Positions 22,709-32,666 of a stretch of DNA of 64,000 nucleotides are shown one piece after another (position 1 is the stretch's first letter; each line of letters begins with the position of its first letter). The translations under genes were made by a program, and so were the position numbers. The notes beneath the pieces are model-generated. The model did no database searches. It was not told where the DNA came from and saw nothing but the letters and a program-made list of their open reading frames with translations. Source of the DNA: Calocera cornea HHB12733 (Eukaryota; Basidiomycota; Dacrymycetes; Dacrymycetales; Dacrymycetaceae); assembly GCA_001632435.1 (NCBI GenBank), contig KV424049.1:25914-89913 (forward strand), in the 5' to 3' direction.

Positions 22709-23602
22709 TCACGCCTCCTTCTGGCCCTCCTCGCCCCCCTTGGCGTAACTATCGAGCAGCCTGACGTGCCGTCCGCCCCTGGCCTGCTCGAGCACGCCAC
22801 TGATCTGGGCGGCGGGCGCACTGAGCAGGCCGACAATCTGGGCCCGGAGCGTATCGAGCCTGGGGAGCCTGCTGGTCTCCCGCAGCTGCGGGTCGTACAT
22901 CACCTGCCCGCCGACGAGCGCGCCGACGAGCTGCATCGTGGGCCGGTGCTTCTTCCCCGTTGGCAAGTCGGCGGCGCGGAGCTGGGCGGAGGCGCGGTCG
23001 ACCGCGCGCAGGAGGGCGGCGAGCACCGGCGGGTCCAGCACGGGGTACGCGAGCGCGGCCATGGGGCCCTTGAGCGCCTCGTGGACGGAGTACATCTGCG
23101 GCGCCTGCTCGCGCAGCACCGCGCCGAGGATCGAGCCGCGGATGACGTGCAGCTTTGCGTCCGGTTTGCGGCCGGGCCAGGTGCCCGGCTCGTCCTCCAG
23201 CAAGCGGGGCGAGCCGCGCAGGGGGGGGTTGACGGCGCGGGCGACGTCGCGGCGGAACTTTGCGAGGAAGGCGGCGGGGAGGGCGGAGTGGGTGAGGAGG
23301 AGGATGAGCGGGCTGGAGGAGACGAGGAGGGAGAGGTGCGCGTGGGAGAACGCCTTGCGCCGCGGGTAGACGCGCGGGTTGCTGCGGTTTACGCGCAGGC
23401 TGGGCGGGCGGGCGGGCGCGGTGGACGGCGTGGTGGGCGGCGGGGCGTGGGCGGCCGAGGAGGAGGAGGACGGCAGTGAGACGGCGGTGGCGTAAGCGCG
23501 GTGGAGGAGGGGGAGCAGCGGCCGGGAGGGGGACGCGAGCGACGGTGCGAAGAGCCGTACACCGGGCAGTCGTAGTCGTAGTCCTAGTCGCGGGCCTGCC
23601 AT
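22709..23602 (-). CDS. Mitochondrial large-subunit ribosomal protein uL10m
   Basis: A single exon of 297 residues. The N terminus is Arg/Leu/Ala-rich without acidic residues and ends in HRAYATAV, a typical mitochondrial presequence and cleavage region. The body has the organisation of fungal uL10m (Mrpl11/L10): a tyrosine/lysine segment PRRKAFSHAHLSLLVSSS, a hydrophobic strand PLILLLTHSALPAAFLAKFRRD, a central strand-turn HVIRGSILGAVLRE, and GPMAALAYPVLDPPVLAALL. It would anchor the L7/L12 stalk of the mitoribosome. An alternative reading extends 41 codons upstream to 23725 without an ATG, so the ATG at 23602 is preferred. The stop is only 82 bp from the convergent carboxypeptidase stop. Confidence 0.68.
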   Translation of the reverse strand: MAGPRLGLRLRLPGVRLFAPSLASPSRPLLPLLHRAYATAVSLPSSSSSAAHAPPPTTPSTAPARPPSLRVNRSNPRVYPRRKAFSHAHLSLLVSSSPLILLLTHSALPAAFLAKFRRDVARAVNPPLRGSPRLLEDEPGTWPGRKPDAKLHVIRGSILGAVLREQAPQMYSVHEALKGPMAALAYPVLDPPVLAALLRAVDRASAQLRAADLPTGKKHRPTMQLVGALVGGQVMYDPQLRETSRLPRLDTLRAQIVGLLSAPAAQISGVLEQARGGRHVRLLDSYAKGGEEGQKEA

Positions 23603-24050
23603 GGCTGCAAGCAGGTGATCTCGCAGCCTTGGACAGCAATGGACAGTGCACCGCTCGCACCTTGAACGACGCACATGCCAAAGAAGGCAAAAGCCCCCGC
23701 TCAAATTCAGCACCGCCACCCGCACCGGCGCACAATTTCTGGCCGGAAGCGGCGGCGAGCGAGTGTAGTTGTTTGCTCCTGCTCCGAGTCGTGCGCTCTT
23801 TTCCTCCCGCCCCTCGTTGCTTGCCTGGGCGCGATCGCCGAGCTGCTACCACCGGCGCTTGAGTATACGGAGAAGGACAGCCGCGCACCGCACCGGCCTC
23901 GTGAGCTCGACCCTCCAAGTGCCTTCCGAGCGCGGGACTGAACGGTACCCGTCCGGTCGCCCAGCCGTGCCTTGTCGACCCCGTGCACCTGCCCCTTGCA
24001 TCATCGACACCGCCCGAGTGCTGCCCGTCCCGCACCAGCCTGCACCCCCG
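23603..24050. promoter_or_regulatory. Divergent promoter of uL10m and RRM genes
   Basis: 448 bp between the uL10m ATG (minus strand) and the most likely RRM-gene ATG (plus strand). The segment is less GC-rich than the coding regions on either side, and I see no defensible coding exon in it. It presumably drives both genes. Confidence 0.4.
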
Positions 24051-25551
24051 ATGTACTCCCTCCGCGCACTCGCCGCCGCCCGCCGCGCCTCCTCCGTGGT
24101 ACAAAAGGTGCCCGGGCGGGTGCTCCTCGCCCGCTCCCGTCCCGTGCCCGCCCTCCCTCTCCCACTGTTCGTCCCTTCCTCCGCTTCACCCCGCCTGCTT
24201 CGCTGACCGAGATGCCTGCTTTTCTGTCGTCCCCTCCCGACCGTTGTCTGCGCGATGCTGCCGCTGCCGTGCCCGTGCTCTCCCCCCGCTCGGCGCCCTT
24301 CGCCCCGCACACAAAACCGTCGACCTCGCTGGGCCTCGTCATCGCCCCCGCTGTGCCCTCGCCGCTCCTGCTCCCCGCCTCCCTCGCACCGCACCGACCC
24401 CGCCGCGCACCGACCCGCCCGCACCACACGCTCTTCGTGCCCCCCTCCCGCGCGTGCCTCACCGGCCCCGTCCACCCCGTCCCCGGCGCGCCCGACATCC
24501 TCCACAGACGCCGGTTCCTCGGGAACGACTCTGCCGCGGAGGGCGCCGCCGCCTCCGCCGAGTCCGTCAGGGCCCGCCGTGTGTTCGTGCTCAACCTGCC
24601 GTACACGGCCACAAAGGACGAGGTGATGGACTTTATGCTCGAGCGCGCGGGGCCCGTCAAGACCGCGGAGATCCTCACCACCGCCGACGGGCAGTCCAAG
24701 GGCTGCGCGTGCGTCCCCCCCTCCCAATCCCTCCAACCAGAGACTGACACGGCGCGGCAGGGTGGTAGAGTTCGAAGACGAGGCGGCGGCGGAGAAGGCC
24801 ATCGCGGAAGTGTCCATGCAGGTCTTTGACGGACGGAGCATCTTTGTGCGCCCGGTAGGTGACTCAGCTGTAGACAACCGAGTGCGCGCAGACGAGACGA
24901 ATCGTATTCAGGACCAGCAGTCTGCTCCTGTGTTCGGCAGGCAGGCCGTCCAGCTGTACATCGGCAATGTGAGCCTCTCCTCGCACTATGTTGTGCCCAG
25001 GAACGCCTGCTGAACGTGCACCAGATCCCCCCCACCTTCAGCTGGCAAGACCTCAAGGACGTGTTCAAGCCCTTCGGCCCCATCGCCCACGCCAACATCT
25101 CCGTCCGGCCGCAGGACACAGACCCGGACGCCCCGACGTGGGGCACGGTCCAGGTGGAGAACCCCGAGCAAGCGCAGCGCGCGATCAACCACTTCGCCTC
25201 GAACGAGCTCACCAGCAGCTACGGCTCCCTCATCGTCCAGCCGTGGGAGGACCGGCCCCCGCACGCGACCGCGCTCGACCTCCCGGAGCGGGTCCAGCGC
25301 ATATATGCCGACAAGCGCCTGCCAACGCCCGCTAATACCGCCTGGGGAGGCTCGCCCCTCCCCCTCCAGCCCCTCCCTGGCCGGCCCGCACCACGCGCTC
25401 AGACCGCCCGGCCCGCACAGGCGTTCAACCAGTCCCAGCCCCAGCCCCAGTCCCAGCCCCAGCCCCAGGCCCCGTACCCCACCGCGTCCCAGCTGCACAC
25501 CGCGCCGGCCGCCCAGCACTCGACAGCGCCGAACCCCTTCCTCGTCCCGCC

Positions 25552-25598
<47 letters not shown>

Positions 25599-26526
25599 GC
25601 ACGCCCCCGCCCGGCTCCGGCTCCCCGCAGCAGCAACCCCAGTGGGGCCAGTACCCGCCGCCCCAGGGCTGGCCGCAGTGGCCCTACCCGTACCCTCCCC
25701 CTCCCCTCGGCGGGTTCCCGCCGTCCCCCGGCGCCCCTGGCGTAGCGCACGCAGCCTACCCGCCGCCGGCAGGATGGCCCACTCCGCCGCCCGGCTACCC
25801 GCCCTACCCCTACCCGCCCTACCCGTACCCTCCCAGCCCAGGCCAGAGCCCCGGCAGCCCCGGCAGCCCGGGCACTCCTCCGGCCGCTGTGTCAAACCCG
25901 TACGACTCCAGCCCGAGCCAGGCGAGCCCCGCTGCCCCGCCGCCCACTCCCCCCGAGGGGCAGTACACCCAGTGGGCGCAGCCCGCCCCCACTCCCGCCC
26001 CGGTGCCGGCGTCCGGCGCCCCGAATTCGCTTGGCAATGTGCGCGACACCCCGCCCCCCGGGCGGCCGAGGTACCAGGTCGAGCCTGCCCCGCCGGTCCG
26101 CCAGTTCACGCACCGCACCGAGACGCAGATCGTGATCAAATACGTGCGCCCTGCCCTTCCTTCTCTTCCCCTGTCCACCCGGCCCGCTGAGACCTGACGT
26201 TGTCCGTGTGCCAGTTCCCCTTCGAGACGGACGCGCAGGACCTGTACGAGCTCTTCAGCTCCACAGGCGCGGTCATCATAGCCGTCGAGATCATCCGCAA
26301 CGACAGGGTGCGCAACCTCGGCATCGTCGAGTTTGCCAAGCCCGAGGACGCGCACCAAGCGGCCGAGACGTTCAACGGGTACAGGTACGGCGGCCGCACC
26401 CTCGCCATACGCCCCGCCAACGACCCGTTCCGCTTCTCGCGCGCGGCGTTCAGGCCGGGGATGCGAGAGGAGGCCGAGGCGGCGGACCAGGAGGACGTGT
26501 GGAAGCCGATGGGCGATGATGAGTGA
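24051..26526 (+). CDS. Three-RRM RNA-binding protein with possible mitochondrial presequence
   Basis: RNA-binding protein with three RRM domains. RRM1 starts with RRVFVLNLPYTATKDEV (about 24570) and continues after an intron with VVEFEDEAAAEKAI; RRM2 begins AVQLYIGN (about 24945) and resumes after an intron with LLNVHQIPP and WQDLKDVFKPFG; RRM3 lies at the C terminus (QFPFETDAQDLYELFSSTG, GIVEFAKPEDAHQA). Between RRM2 and RRM3 is a long low-complexity linker with a 15-CAG polyglutamine run and Pro/Tyr/Gly repeats, suited to condensate formation. The start is uncertain: the ATG at 24051 would give a basic, Ala/Arg-rich presequence (MYSLRALAAARRASSVVQK) joined by an intron to the RRM1 exon near 24508, but I could not fix that donor. 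The stop TGA is at 26524-26526. Role and location are inference. Confidence 0.75.
25553..25597 (+). repeat. Pure (CAG)15 polyglutamine tract
   Basis: Fifteen uninterrupted CAG codons inside the RRM-protein linker, coding for glutamine. Uninterrupted triplets are prone to length change between strains. Confidence 0.9.
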
Positions 26527-27009
26527 GCGCTGGTGCCCGTACCTAGGCCGACTGGCCCAGCGCCGGGCGTGGCGAGGGACGCTGTTGCTTGATTTACTTA
26601 CGCTAGATAGGGTAATGATTAAAGGCTGATGTCGCACCTCTCATTGTCTGGATGTTACCGTACTGCAGGTCGAGCGCTCGAGGGTGCAGCTCGTACGGGA
26701 ACCCTCAGGGTCCAGTGACGTCACCTCCCAACGCGGGCGACAAACGCGGCTTCTGCGCAGGGGGTCAAACAACCGCTATCCGCCGGGATGTGGTAAGAGT
26801 GAACAGGGGGCACAGGATGGACATTGGACGTCATGATGCTGCATTAAGCGTACAAGCTAGGTGGTATGGGGGACTGGTACAGATGTGGCGGGCGATGGCC
26901 GGAATGGACCGAGGGCGAGGTGGCAAGAATACAGCTCGCCGCGGGGGCGAAAAACACCGTTTTCGCGCGCTGCGGCGGGCACGGGGTAGGTCCGACCGAG
27001 CGGCGGCGG

Positions 27010-28246
27010 CTACCGCTCGCCCACGCCGGTGATGCTGCCCAGCCTGTCCTTCTCCGCGACGACCCTGCGCTTCTTGCCGCCGTTGCGGATGGCGGCCATG
27101 TCGGCCTCGAGCTCGCCCTCGTTCTTCTTGTCGAGGAGGGGGACGGCCTTGCCGAGGGACCAGCGGCCGTTGCTCCCCGCCTGGGAGCCCTTGGCCTTCT
27201 TGCTCTCGCGCCCGTTCGAGAGCGGGAGCGTGTACCGCGAGGGGATGCCGTTCGTCAGGGAGAGCGCGTTGGTCTCCGGCGGGCCGGAGAGGCCCAGGAT
27301 CGCCTGTGCATGGTTCATCTCCTTTGGCAGCGGCGCGGGGGGCGATTCTTTGCCTACCGCGGGCTCGCTCGGTGGTGAGGGAGGGCCGGAGCCGACTTGA
27401 CCGCGTAGCTTGCGCGTCTGACGCGGCTGGCCAGCGTCGAGCGCGCCGAGTTCTGGGGATCCCGGTGAGTATGCGGTTGAAGAAGGAAGAGACGCACGCA
27501 CCGGCAATATCCTGCACCTCGAGCTCCTCCTTGGCCTTCCGCCGCCCTTCCGCGATGCCCGCGATCATCCTCTGCCGCGCGTCCTCGCGCCCCCGCTTCC
27601 ACTCCTCCTCGACCACGCGCCGCTCGTCCTCCCACGCCGCCTCGGCGCACTCGACCGCGTACTCCTCGTCCTTGTCGATCTGCGCCAGCGCGGCGGCACG
27701 GATCAGCGAGAGCTGGTAGAGCGCCAGCTGGAAGTTGGCGTTTGAGGGCGGGTACGTGAGCAGGGTCTGGTACCCCTGTGTGGGGAGCGAGAGCTCGGTG
27801 CTGAATATCCTGTCTTGGGGTGAGCACCAATAGGCAGGTGTGGAGGGGGGCACGCACTCATCCCGCTTCTCCCACTGCTCCTGCGCGTACCGCACGAGCT
27901 TCTCGGCCGCCTCGCGCGTCTTGCGCTCCTTCCTGTCCTTCTTGCTCTCCTCGACTGGCACTACCGCGCGTCATCAGCCACCCAAGCCTCACAAAGCAAG
28001 CCAAAACAACGTACGATGCAGCTCCTCCACATGATGTATGAACGTCTGCTGCTGCTGCTGTTGTTGTTGTTGCTGCTGTTGTTGCTGTTGCTGGGGCAGC
28101 TTGGGCGCGCGGTGCGCCTTGTTCGGGGGCGGGCCGTACGGGATGGTGTGCAGGGTGGTGCCCTGCTGGGTGAATGCGCCTTGTGGCGGGGGCTGGGCGG
28201 GGCCGTGGGACATTGCGGGCAGGCGGGATGGGCCGGGGGGGTTCAT
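27010..28246 (-). CDS. Sds3-like subunit of an Rpd3L-type histone deacetylase complex
   Basis: Starts at ATG 28246 (an alternative ATG lies at 28213) and ends at 27010, with three or more introns (near 27960-28010, 27810-27865 and 27430-27500). After a Pro-rich start and a polyglutamine run, the middle exons carry the Sds3/BRMS1-like helical region: KKDRKERKTREAAEKLVRYAQEQWEKRDE, then LALYQLSLIRAAALAQIDKDEEYAVECAEAAWEDERRVVEEEWKRGREDARQRMIAGIAEGRRKAKEE. In yeasts Sds3 holds Sin3 and Rpd3 together in the nucleus to repress transcription. The C-terminal exon is basic and has PPETNALSLTNGIPSRYTLPL, a segment seen in basidiomycete members only as far as I can judge. The family call rests on the coiled-coil spacing, so it is moderate. 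Confidence 0.6.
28046..28092 (-). repeat. Mixed CAG/CAA polyglutamine tract in the Sds3-like gene
   Basis: A run of about sixteen glutamine codons on the minus strand, with CAA interruptions (CTG/TTG on the plus strand). The interruptions should make it more stable than the pure CAG run 2.5 kb to the left. Confidence 0.85.
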
Positions 28247-28643
28247 GCTCTTGCTCGTCGTTCTCTTCGGGCAGCGGGCACGGGTAGCCAGGCAGGCAGG
28301 TGCAGAGGGGGATGTCGGTGGTGGCGGCACTCAGCCCGGTGCAGCTCAGGGCGCGAACCGCCCTTGCTCGCCCGCACTCTCGCCCGCTCAGCTGGCCGAA
28401 CTGGCTGCCCGGCCGGACGGCACAACTTTTGCCTCCGTGCAAGGGCTACCCCGCTCTTGGGGTCCTCCCAGGCAAGGGACCCCGGGAGATGACTAAGGTC
28501 CCGCGCGCGGACTCATCTCGACCGTTCTTCCACTTTCGACGAGCGGTTCCTCTGGCGCGTACGACCACCACCATCGCTGTCACCGTCATCATCCTCGTCG
28601 CTCTTGACATTCATCGGCACTAACAAGAGCAGCAAGCAGCACA
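28247..28643. promoter_or_regulatory. Divergent promoter of the Sds3-like gene and SF3b1
   Basis: 397 bp between two opposing start codons. Short frames here have no family signature. The 130 bp before the SF3b1 ATG is pyrimidine-rich (28505-28620), like many fungal core promoters. Confidence 0.4.
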
Positions 28644-31600
28644 ATGTCGTCCCCCGAGCGACACGAGCTCCAGTCATACACCGCGCCCAAAGATGTGCTC
28701 GACGAGTTTGCCGCAATGGCAGAGGAGGAGGACATCGACCCCTTCGCGGAGACGGCGCTGAAGCGGCAGATCCTGCAGCGCGGGAGCGACTACCAGCGGA
28801 AGGGCGCCGAGCGGGCTATGGAGCGGGGGAACGAGGCGGTTCGCGCGGACCCGTTTGCACAGGGCCAGGAGGGGGAAGACACCGCGGGGTACAGGGATGC
28901 GATGCGGCTGCAGATGCTCGAGCGGGAGGAGGAGAGGGTGAGGAGGGCGATTGCGGAGAAGGAGAGGAAGGAGAAGGAGGAGGGCAAGCAGGCGCAGGAG
29001 GAGGACAAGACCCCGCCCGCTGAGCTGCTTGCGCTCATGCGGGGGGGCGACAAGACCCCGCCCAGGGCAGGCGAGGCGATGGACTTGGACCGCACGCCGC
29101 CGAAGGCTCAGGTCTCCGGCGCCACAACACGCAGGAAGCGTCGCTGGGACCTGAAGGACGACGAGGAGACGGCGGTCGAGTCCGACTCCACGGCCGTCAA
29201 CACCGGCGAATGGTCGGACAAGGCGCTCGAGGAGGCCGCCCCGCCCAAGAAGAAGCGCTCGCGCTGGGACGAGACGCCCGCGGAGGAAAAGGACGTCAAG
29301 CTCGAGGAGGCTGCTCCTGCCGCCGCTGCTGCGCCCCCCCCCAAGCGCTCACGATGGGACCAGACGCCCGCAGGGATGCCCGCGCCGACCGCCGCGGGCG
29401 GGCTGGCACAGATCATCATGCCGAACTATCATGCGCTGTCGGAGGACAAAAACAACCGATACATGTCCGATGAGGAGCTTGATGTGCTCCTGCCCCCGAG
29501 CGGGTATGTGATCGTCACCCCGCCGCCGGGGTACGAGCGCGTCGCCCCGCCGAAAAATATGTCAACGCCGCTGGGTGGATTCCAGATTCAGGAAGAAGGC
29601 TCCGCAGCGACGGCAGCGATCGCTGCTGCACTCGGCCCCGAGGCACCGACCGAGATCCCCGGCGTGGGCAACCTCGCGTTCTTCAAGCCCGAGGACGCGA
29701 CGTACTTCAGCAAGATCCTCAAGGAGGAGGACGAGACGGAGATGACGGTCGAGGAGCTCAAGGAGCGCAAGATCATGCGGCTCCTGCTCAAGATCAAGAA
29801 CGGCACGCCGCCCGTGCGCAAGACGGCCCTGCGGCAGATCACGGACAAGGCGCGCGAGTTCGGCGCGGGCCCGCTCTTCGACAAGATCCTCCCGCTGCTC
29901 ATGGAGCGCACGCTCGAGGACCAGGAGCGCCACCTGCTCGTCAAGGTCATCGACCGTGTCCTGTACAAGCTGGACGACCTTGTCCGCCCGTACGTCCACA
30001 AGATCCTCGTCGTCATCGAGCCCCTGCTCATCGACGAGGACTACTACGCGCGCGTCGAGGGCCGCGAGATCATCTCGAACCTGTCCAAGGCCGCCGGCCT
30101 CGCCCACATGATCTCGACCATGCGCCCGGACATCGACCACGTGGACGAGTACGTGCGCAACACCACCGCGCGCGCCTTCTCCGTCGTCGCGTCCGCGCTC
30201 GGCATCCCCTCCCTCCTCCCCTTCCTCCGCGCCGTCTGCCGCTCAAAGAAGTCCTGGCAGGCCCGCCACACGGGCATCCGCATCGTCCAGCAGATCGCGA
30301 TAATGATGGGCTGTGCGGTGCTCCCCCACCTGCGCAACCTCGTCGACTGCGTCGCCCACGGGCTCGAGGACGACCAGCAAAAAGTCCGCACGATGACTGC
30401 CCTCGCCCTCGCCGCGCTCGCAGAGGCCGCAGCGCCCTACGGCATCGAGTCGTTCGACAACGTGCTCAAGCCGCTCTGGATCGGCATCCGCCAGCACCGC
30501 GGCAAGGGCCTCGCCGCCTTCCTCAAGGCCATCGGCTTCATCATCCCGCTCATGGACCCGGAGTACGCGTCCTACTACACCAAGGAGGTCACGGTCATCC
30601 TCATCCGCGAGTTCCAGAGCTCGGACGAGGAGATGAAGAAGATCGTGCTCAAGGTCGTCAAGCAGTGCGCGGCCACGGAGGGCGTCACGCCCGCCTACAT
30701 CAAGCACGACATCCTCCCCGAGTTCTTCAAGGCCTTCTGGGTGCGCCGCATGGCCCTCGACAAACGCAACTTCAAGCAGGTCGTCGAGACGACCGTCGAG
30801 CTCGCGCAGAAGGCGGGCGTGTCCGAGATCGTCGGCAGGATCGTCAACGACCTCAAGGACGACTCGGAGCCGTACCGCAAGATGGTGATGGAGACCATCA
30901 CACAGGTCGTCGCCAAGCTCGGCGCGTCCGACATCGACGAGAAGCTCGAGGAGAAGCTTATCGACGGCATTATTTACGCCTTCCAGGAGCAGACGACAGA
31001 GGACCAGATCATGCTCGATGGGTTCGGCACAGTCGTGAATGCGCTCGGTGTGCGTGTCAAGAAGTACCTCACGCAGATCGTGTCCACCGTCCTATGGCGG
31101 CTGAACAACAAGAGCGCTAAGGTGCGCCAGCAGGCTGCGGACTTAACGACGCGCTTGGCTGTCGTCATCAAACAGTGCGGAGAGGACGCCTTGCTTAGCA
31201 AGCTCGGTCTCGTCCTGTTCGAGCAGCTTGGTGAGGAGTACCCCGATACTCTCGGTTCTATCATCGCCGCCGAGGGCGCTATCGCCAACGTCGTCGGTAT
31301 GACACACATGAACCCGCCCGTCAAGGATCTCCTCCCCCGCATGACCCCCATCCTCCGTAACCGACACGAAAAGGTGCAGGAAGCTTCCATCAACCTCATC
31401 GGGCGCATCGCCGATCGCGGCGCCGAGTTTGTTCCCGCGCGCGAGTGGATGCGTATCTGCTTCGAGCTGCTCGACCTCCTCAAGGCGCACAAGAAGGGCA
31501 TTCGTCGTGCCGCTGTCAACTCGTTCGGCTATATCGCCAAGAGCTTGGGCCCGCAGGACGTACTCCAGGTACTGCTTACCAACCTGCGTGTGCAGGAGCG

Positions 31601-32204
31601 GCAGAGCCGTGTCTGCAGCACGGTCGCCATCGCCATCGTCGCCGAGACGTGCGGTCCTTTCACTTGCATTCCCGCCATCCTCAATGAGTACCGGACGGCT
31701 GAGCTAAACGTTCGCACGGGTTGTTTGAAAGCGCTCTCGTTCGTCTTCGAATACGTCGGTCCGCAATCCGCATTCTACGTCGATTCGGTCGTCACCATGC
31801 TGGAAGATGCCCTCACGGACCGCGATCTTGTTCATCGTCAGACAGCAAGCACGATCGTCAAGCATCTCGCGCTCGGTGTCGCCGGTCTGGGCTGCGAAGA
31901 CTCGATGATGCACTTGATGAACCTGGTCTGGCCCAACTGCTTCGAGACGTCCCCGCATGTCATCGGCGCGGTGATGGATGCGATCGAGGCGATGCGCGTT
32001 TCGCTCGGACCTGGTATCCTTCTTAGCTATACGCTGCAGGGCCTCTTCCACCCAGCACGCAAGGTGCGCGAGGTGTACTGGCGGATCTACAACGCGCTGT
32101 ACCTTGGGGCGGAGGACTCGATGGTACCATTCTATCCCGATCTGAGCGATCTGAGCGACAAGAGGAACACGTACGATAGACACGCACTGCAGATGTTCTT
32201 ATAG
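28644..32204 (+). CDS. Splicing factor 3b subunit 1 (SF3b1/Hsh155/Prp10)
   Basis: HEAT-repeat scaffold of the U2 snRNP that clamps the branch-site helix during early spliceosome assembly in the nucleus. One uninterrupted frame of 1,186 residues. The N terminus has the family's repeated RWD-T-P elements ([18 protein letters not shown]) that bind U2AF-like UHM domains and are CDK sites. HEAT repeats run from about residue 380 to the end, closing with [30 protein letters not shown]. Hotspot positions of the human protein map with a constant offset of 120: R625 to R505, H662 to H542, K700 to K580 all kept, while K666 is replaced by R546. The pladienolide-contact residues R1074 and V1078 map to R954 and V958. 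GC at third positions falls from about codon 800 onward. Confidence 0.97.
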   Translation: MSSPERHELQSYTAPKDVLDEFAAMAEEEDIDPFAETALKRQILQRGSDYQRKGAERAMERGNEAVRADPFAQGQEGEDTAGYRDAMRLQMLEREEERVRRAIAEKERKEKEEGKQAQEEDKTPPAELLALMRGGDKTPPRAGEAMDLDRTPPKAQVSGATTRRKRRWDLKDDEETAVESDSTAVNTGEWSDKALEEAAPPKKKRSRWDETPAEEKDVKLEEAAPAAAAAPPPKRSRWDQTPAGMPAPTAAGGLAQIIMPNYHALSEDKNNRYMSDEELDVLLPPSGYVIVTPPPGYERVAPPKNMSTPLGGFQIQEEGSAATAAIAAALGPEAPTEIPGVGNLAFFKPEDATYFSKILKEEDETEMTVEELKERKIMRLLLKIKNGTPPVRKTALRQITDKAREFGAGPLFDKILPLLMERTLEDQERHLLVKVIDRVLYKLDDLVRPYVHKILVVIEPLLIDEDYYARVEGREIISNLSKAAGLAHMISTMRPDIDHVDEYVRNTTARAFSVVASALGIPSLLPFLRAVCRSKKSWQARHTGIRIVQQIAIMMGCAVLPHLRNLVDCVAHGLEDDQQKVRTMTALALAALAEAAAPYGIESFDNVLKPLWIGIRQHRGKGLAAFLKAIGFIIPLMDPEYASYYTKEVTVILIREFQSSDEEMKKIVLKVVKQCAATEGVTPAYIKHDILPEFFKAFWVRRMALDKRNFKQVVETTVELAQKAGVSEIVGRIVNDLKDDSEPYRKMVMETITQVVAKLGASDIDEKLEEKLIDGIIYAFQEQTTEDQIMLDGFGTVVNALGVRVKKYLTQIVSTVLWRLNNKSAKVRQQAADLTTRLAVVIKQCGEDALLSKLGLVLFEQLGEEYPDTLGSIIAAEGAIANVVGMTHMNPPVKDLLPRMTPILRNRHEKVQEASINLIGRIADRGAEFVPAREWMRICFELLDLLKAHKKGIRRAAVNSFGYIAKSLGPQDVLQVLLTNLRVQERQSRVCSTVAIAIVAETCGPFTCIPAILNEYRTAELNVRTGCLKALSFVFEYVGPQSAFYVDSVVTMLEDALTDRDLVHRQTASTIVKHLALGVAGLGCEDSMMHLMNLVWPNCFETSPHVIGAVMDAIEAMRVSLGPGILLSYTLQGLFHPARKVREVYWRIYNALYLGAEDSMVPFYPDLSDLSDKRNTYDRHALQMFL

Positions 32205-32666
32205 TTTGTTTTCTTTTTCCTTTGTATTTTGTAGGCAATGAGATCTTGTCGATCAAATAAGTTACTCGGTCATTTTGTTGTTTTTAGGACAAGGCGCAGA
32301 ACACATGGCCAAGTGAATGAGACAAGATCGATTTATTTCAATGGCTACAAGTATGCTTACTTATAGCGAGTTCAGTCGCACAGAGCCTAGTGACAAGATC
32401 GATTTATTTCAATGGCTACAAGTATGCTTACTTATAGCGAGTTCAGTCGCACAGAGCCTAGTTTAAGGGGGTATACAACAGGCTATCAATGCATGCGCGA
32501 TTAGCTGTACCGTAAAGGAAAGTATAAAGTGGGATATTCGAAGATTGTGCGGCGCCGGCGACCTTGAGTCTTTTGAGTACAATGAAATGGGGTAACACGA
32601 TGATGATAAGGTAAGAATGGTAAAGGAATGAAGGCAAGCAGAAAGAATGAAGAAAGGTGAGCCGCG
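32205..32666. other. Convergent 3' intergenic region with a tandem duplication
   Basis: AT-richer spacer between two convergent stops. It holds a perfect tandem pair of 71 bp units and otherwise only untranslated sequence; TTTTCTTTTTCC-like runs after the SF3b1 stop suit transcript ends. Confidence 0.5.
32321..32462. repeat. Perfect 71 bp direct tandem duplication
   Basis: Copy 1 is 32321-32391 and copy 2 is 32392-32462. The two are identical by direct reading, start with GACAAGATCGATTTATTTCA and end with CAGAGCCTAGT. Identity over the full unit points to a recent duplication. It lies outside coding sequence. Confidence 0.95.
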
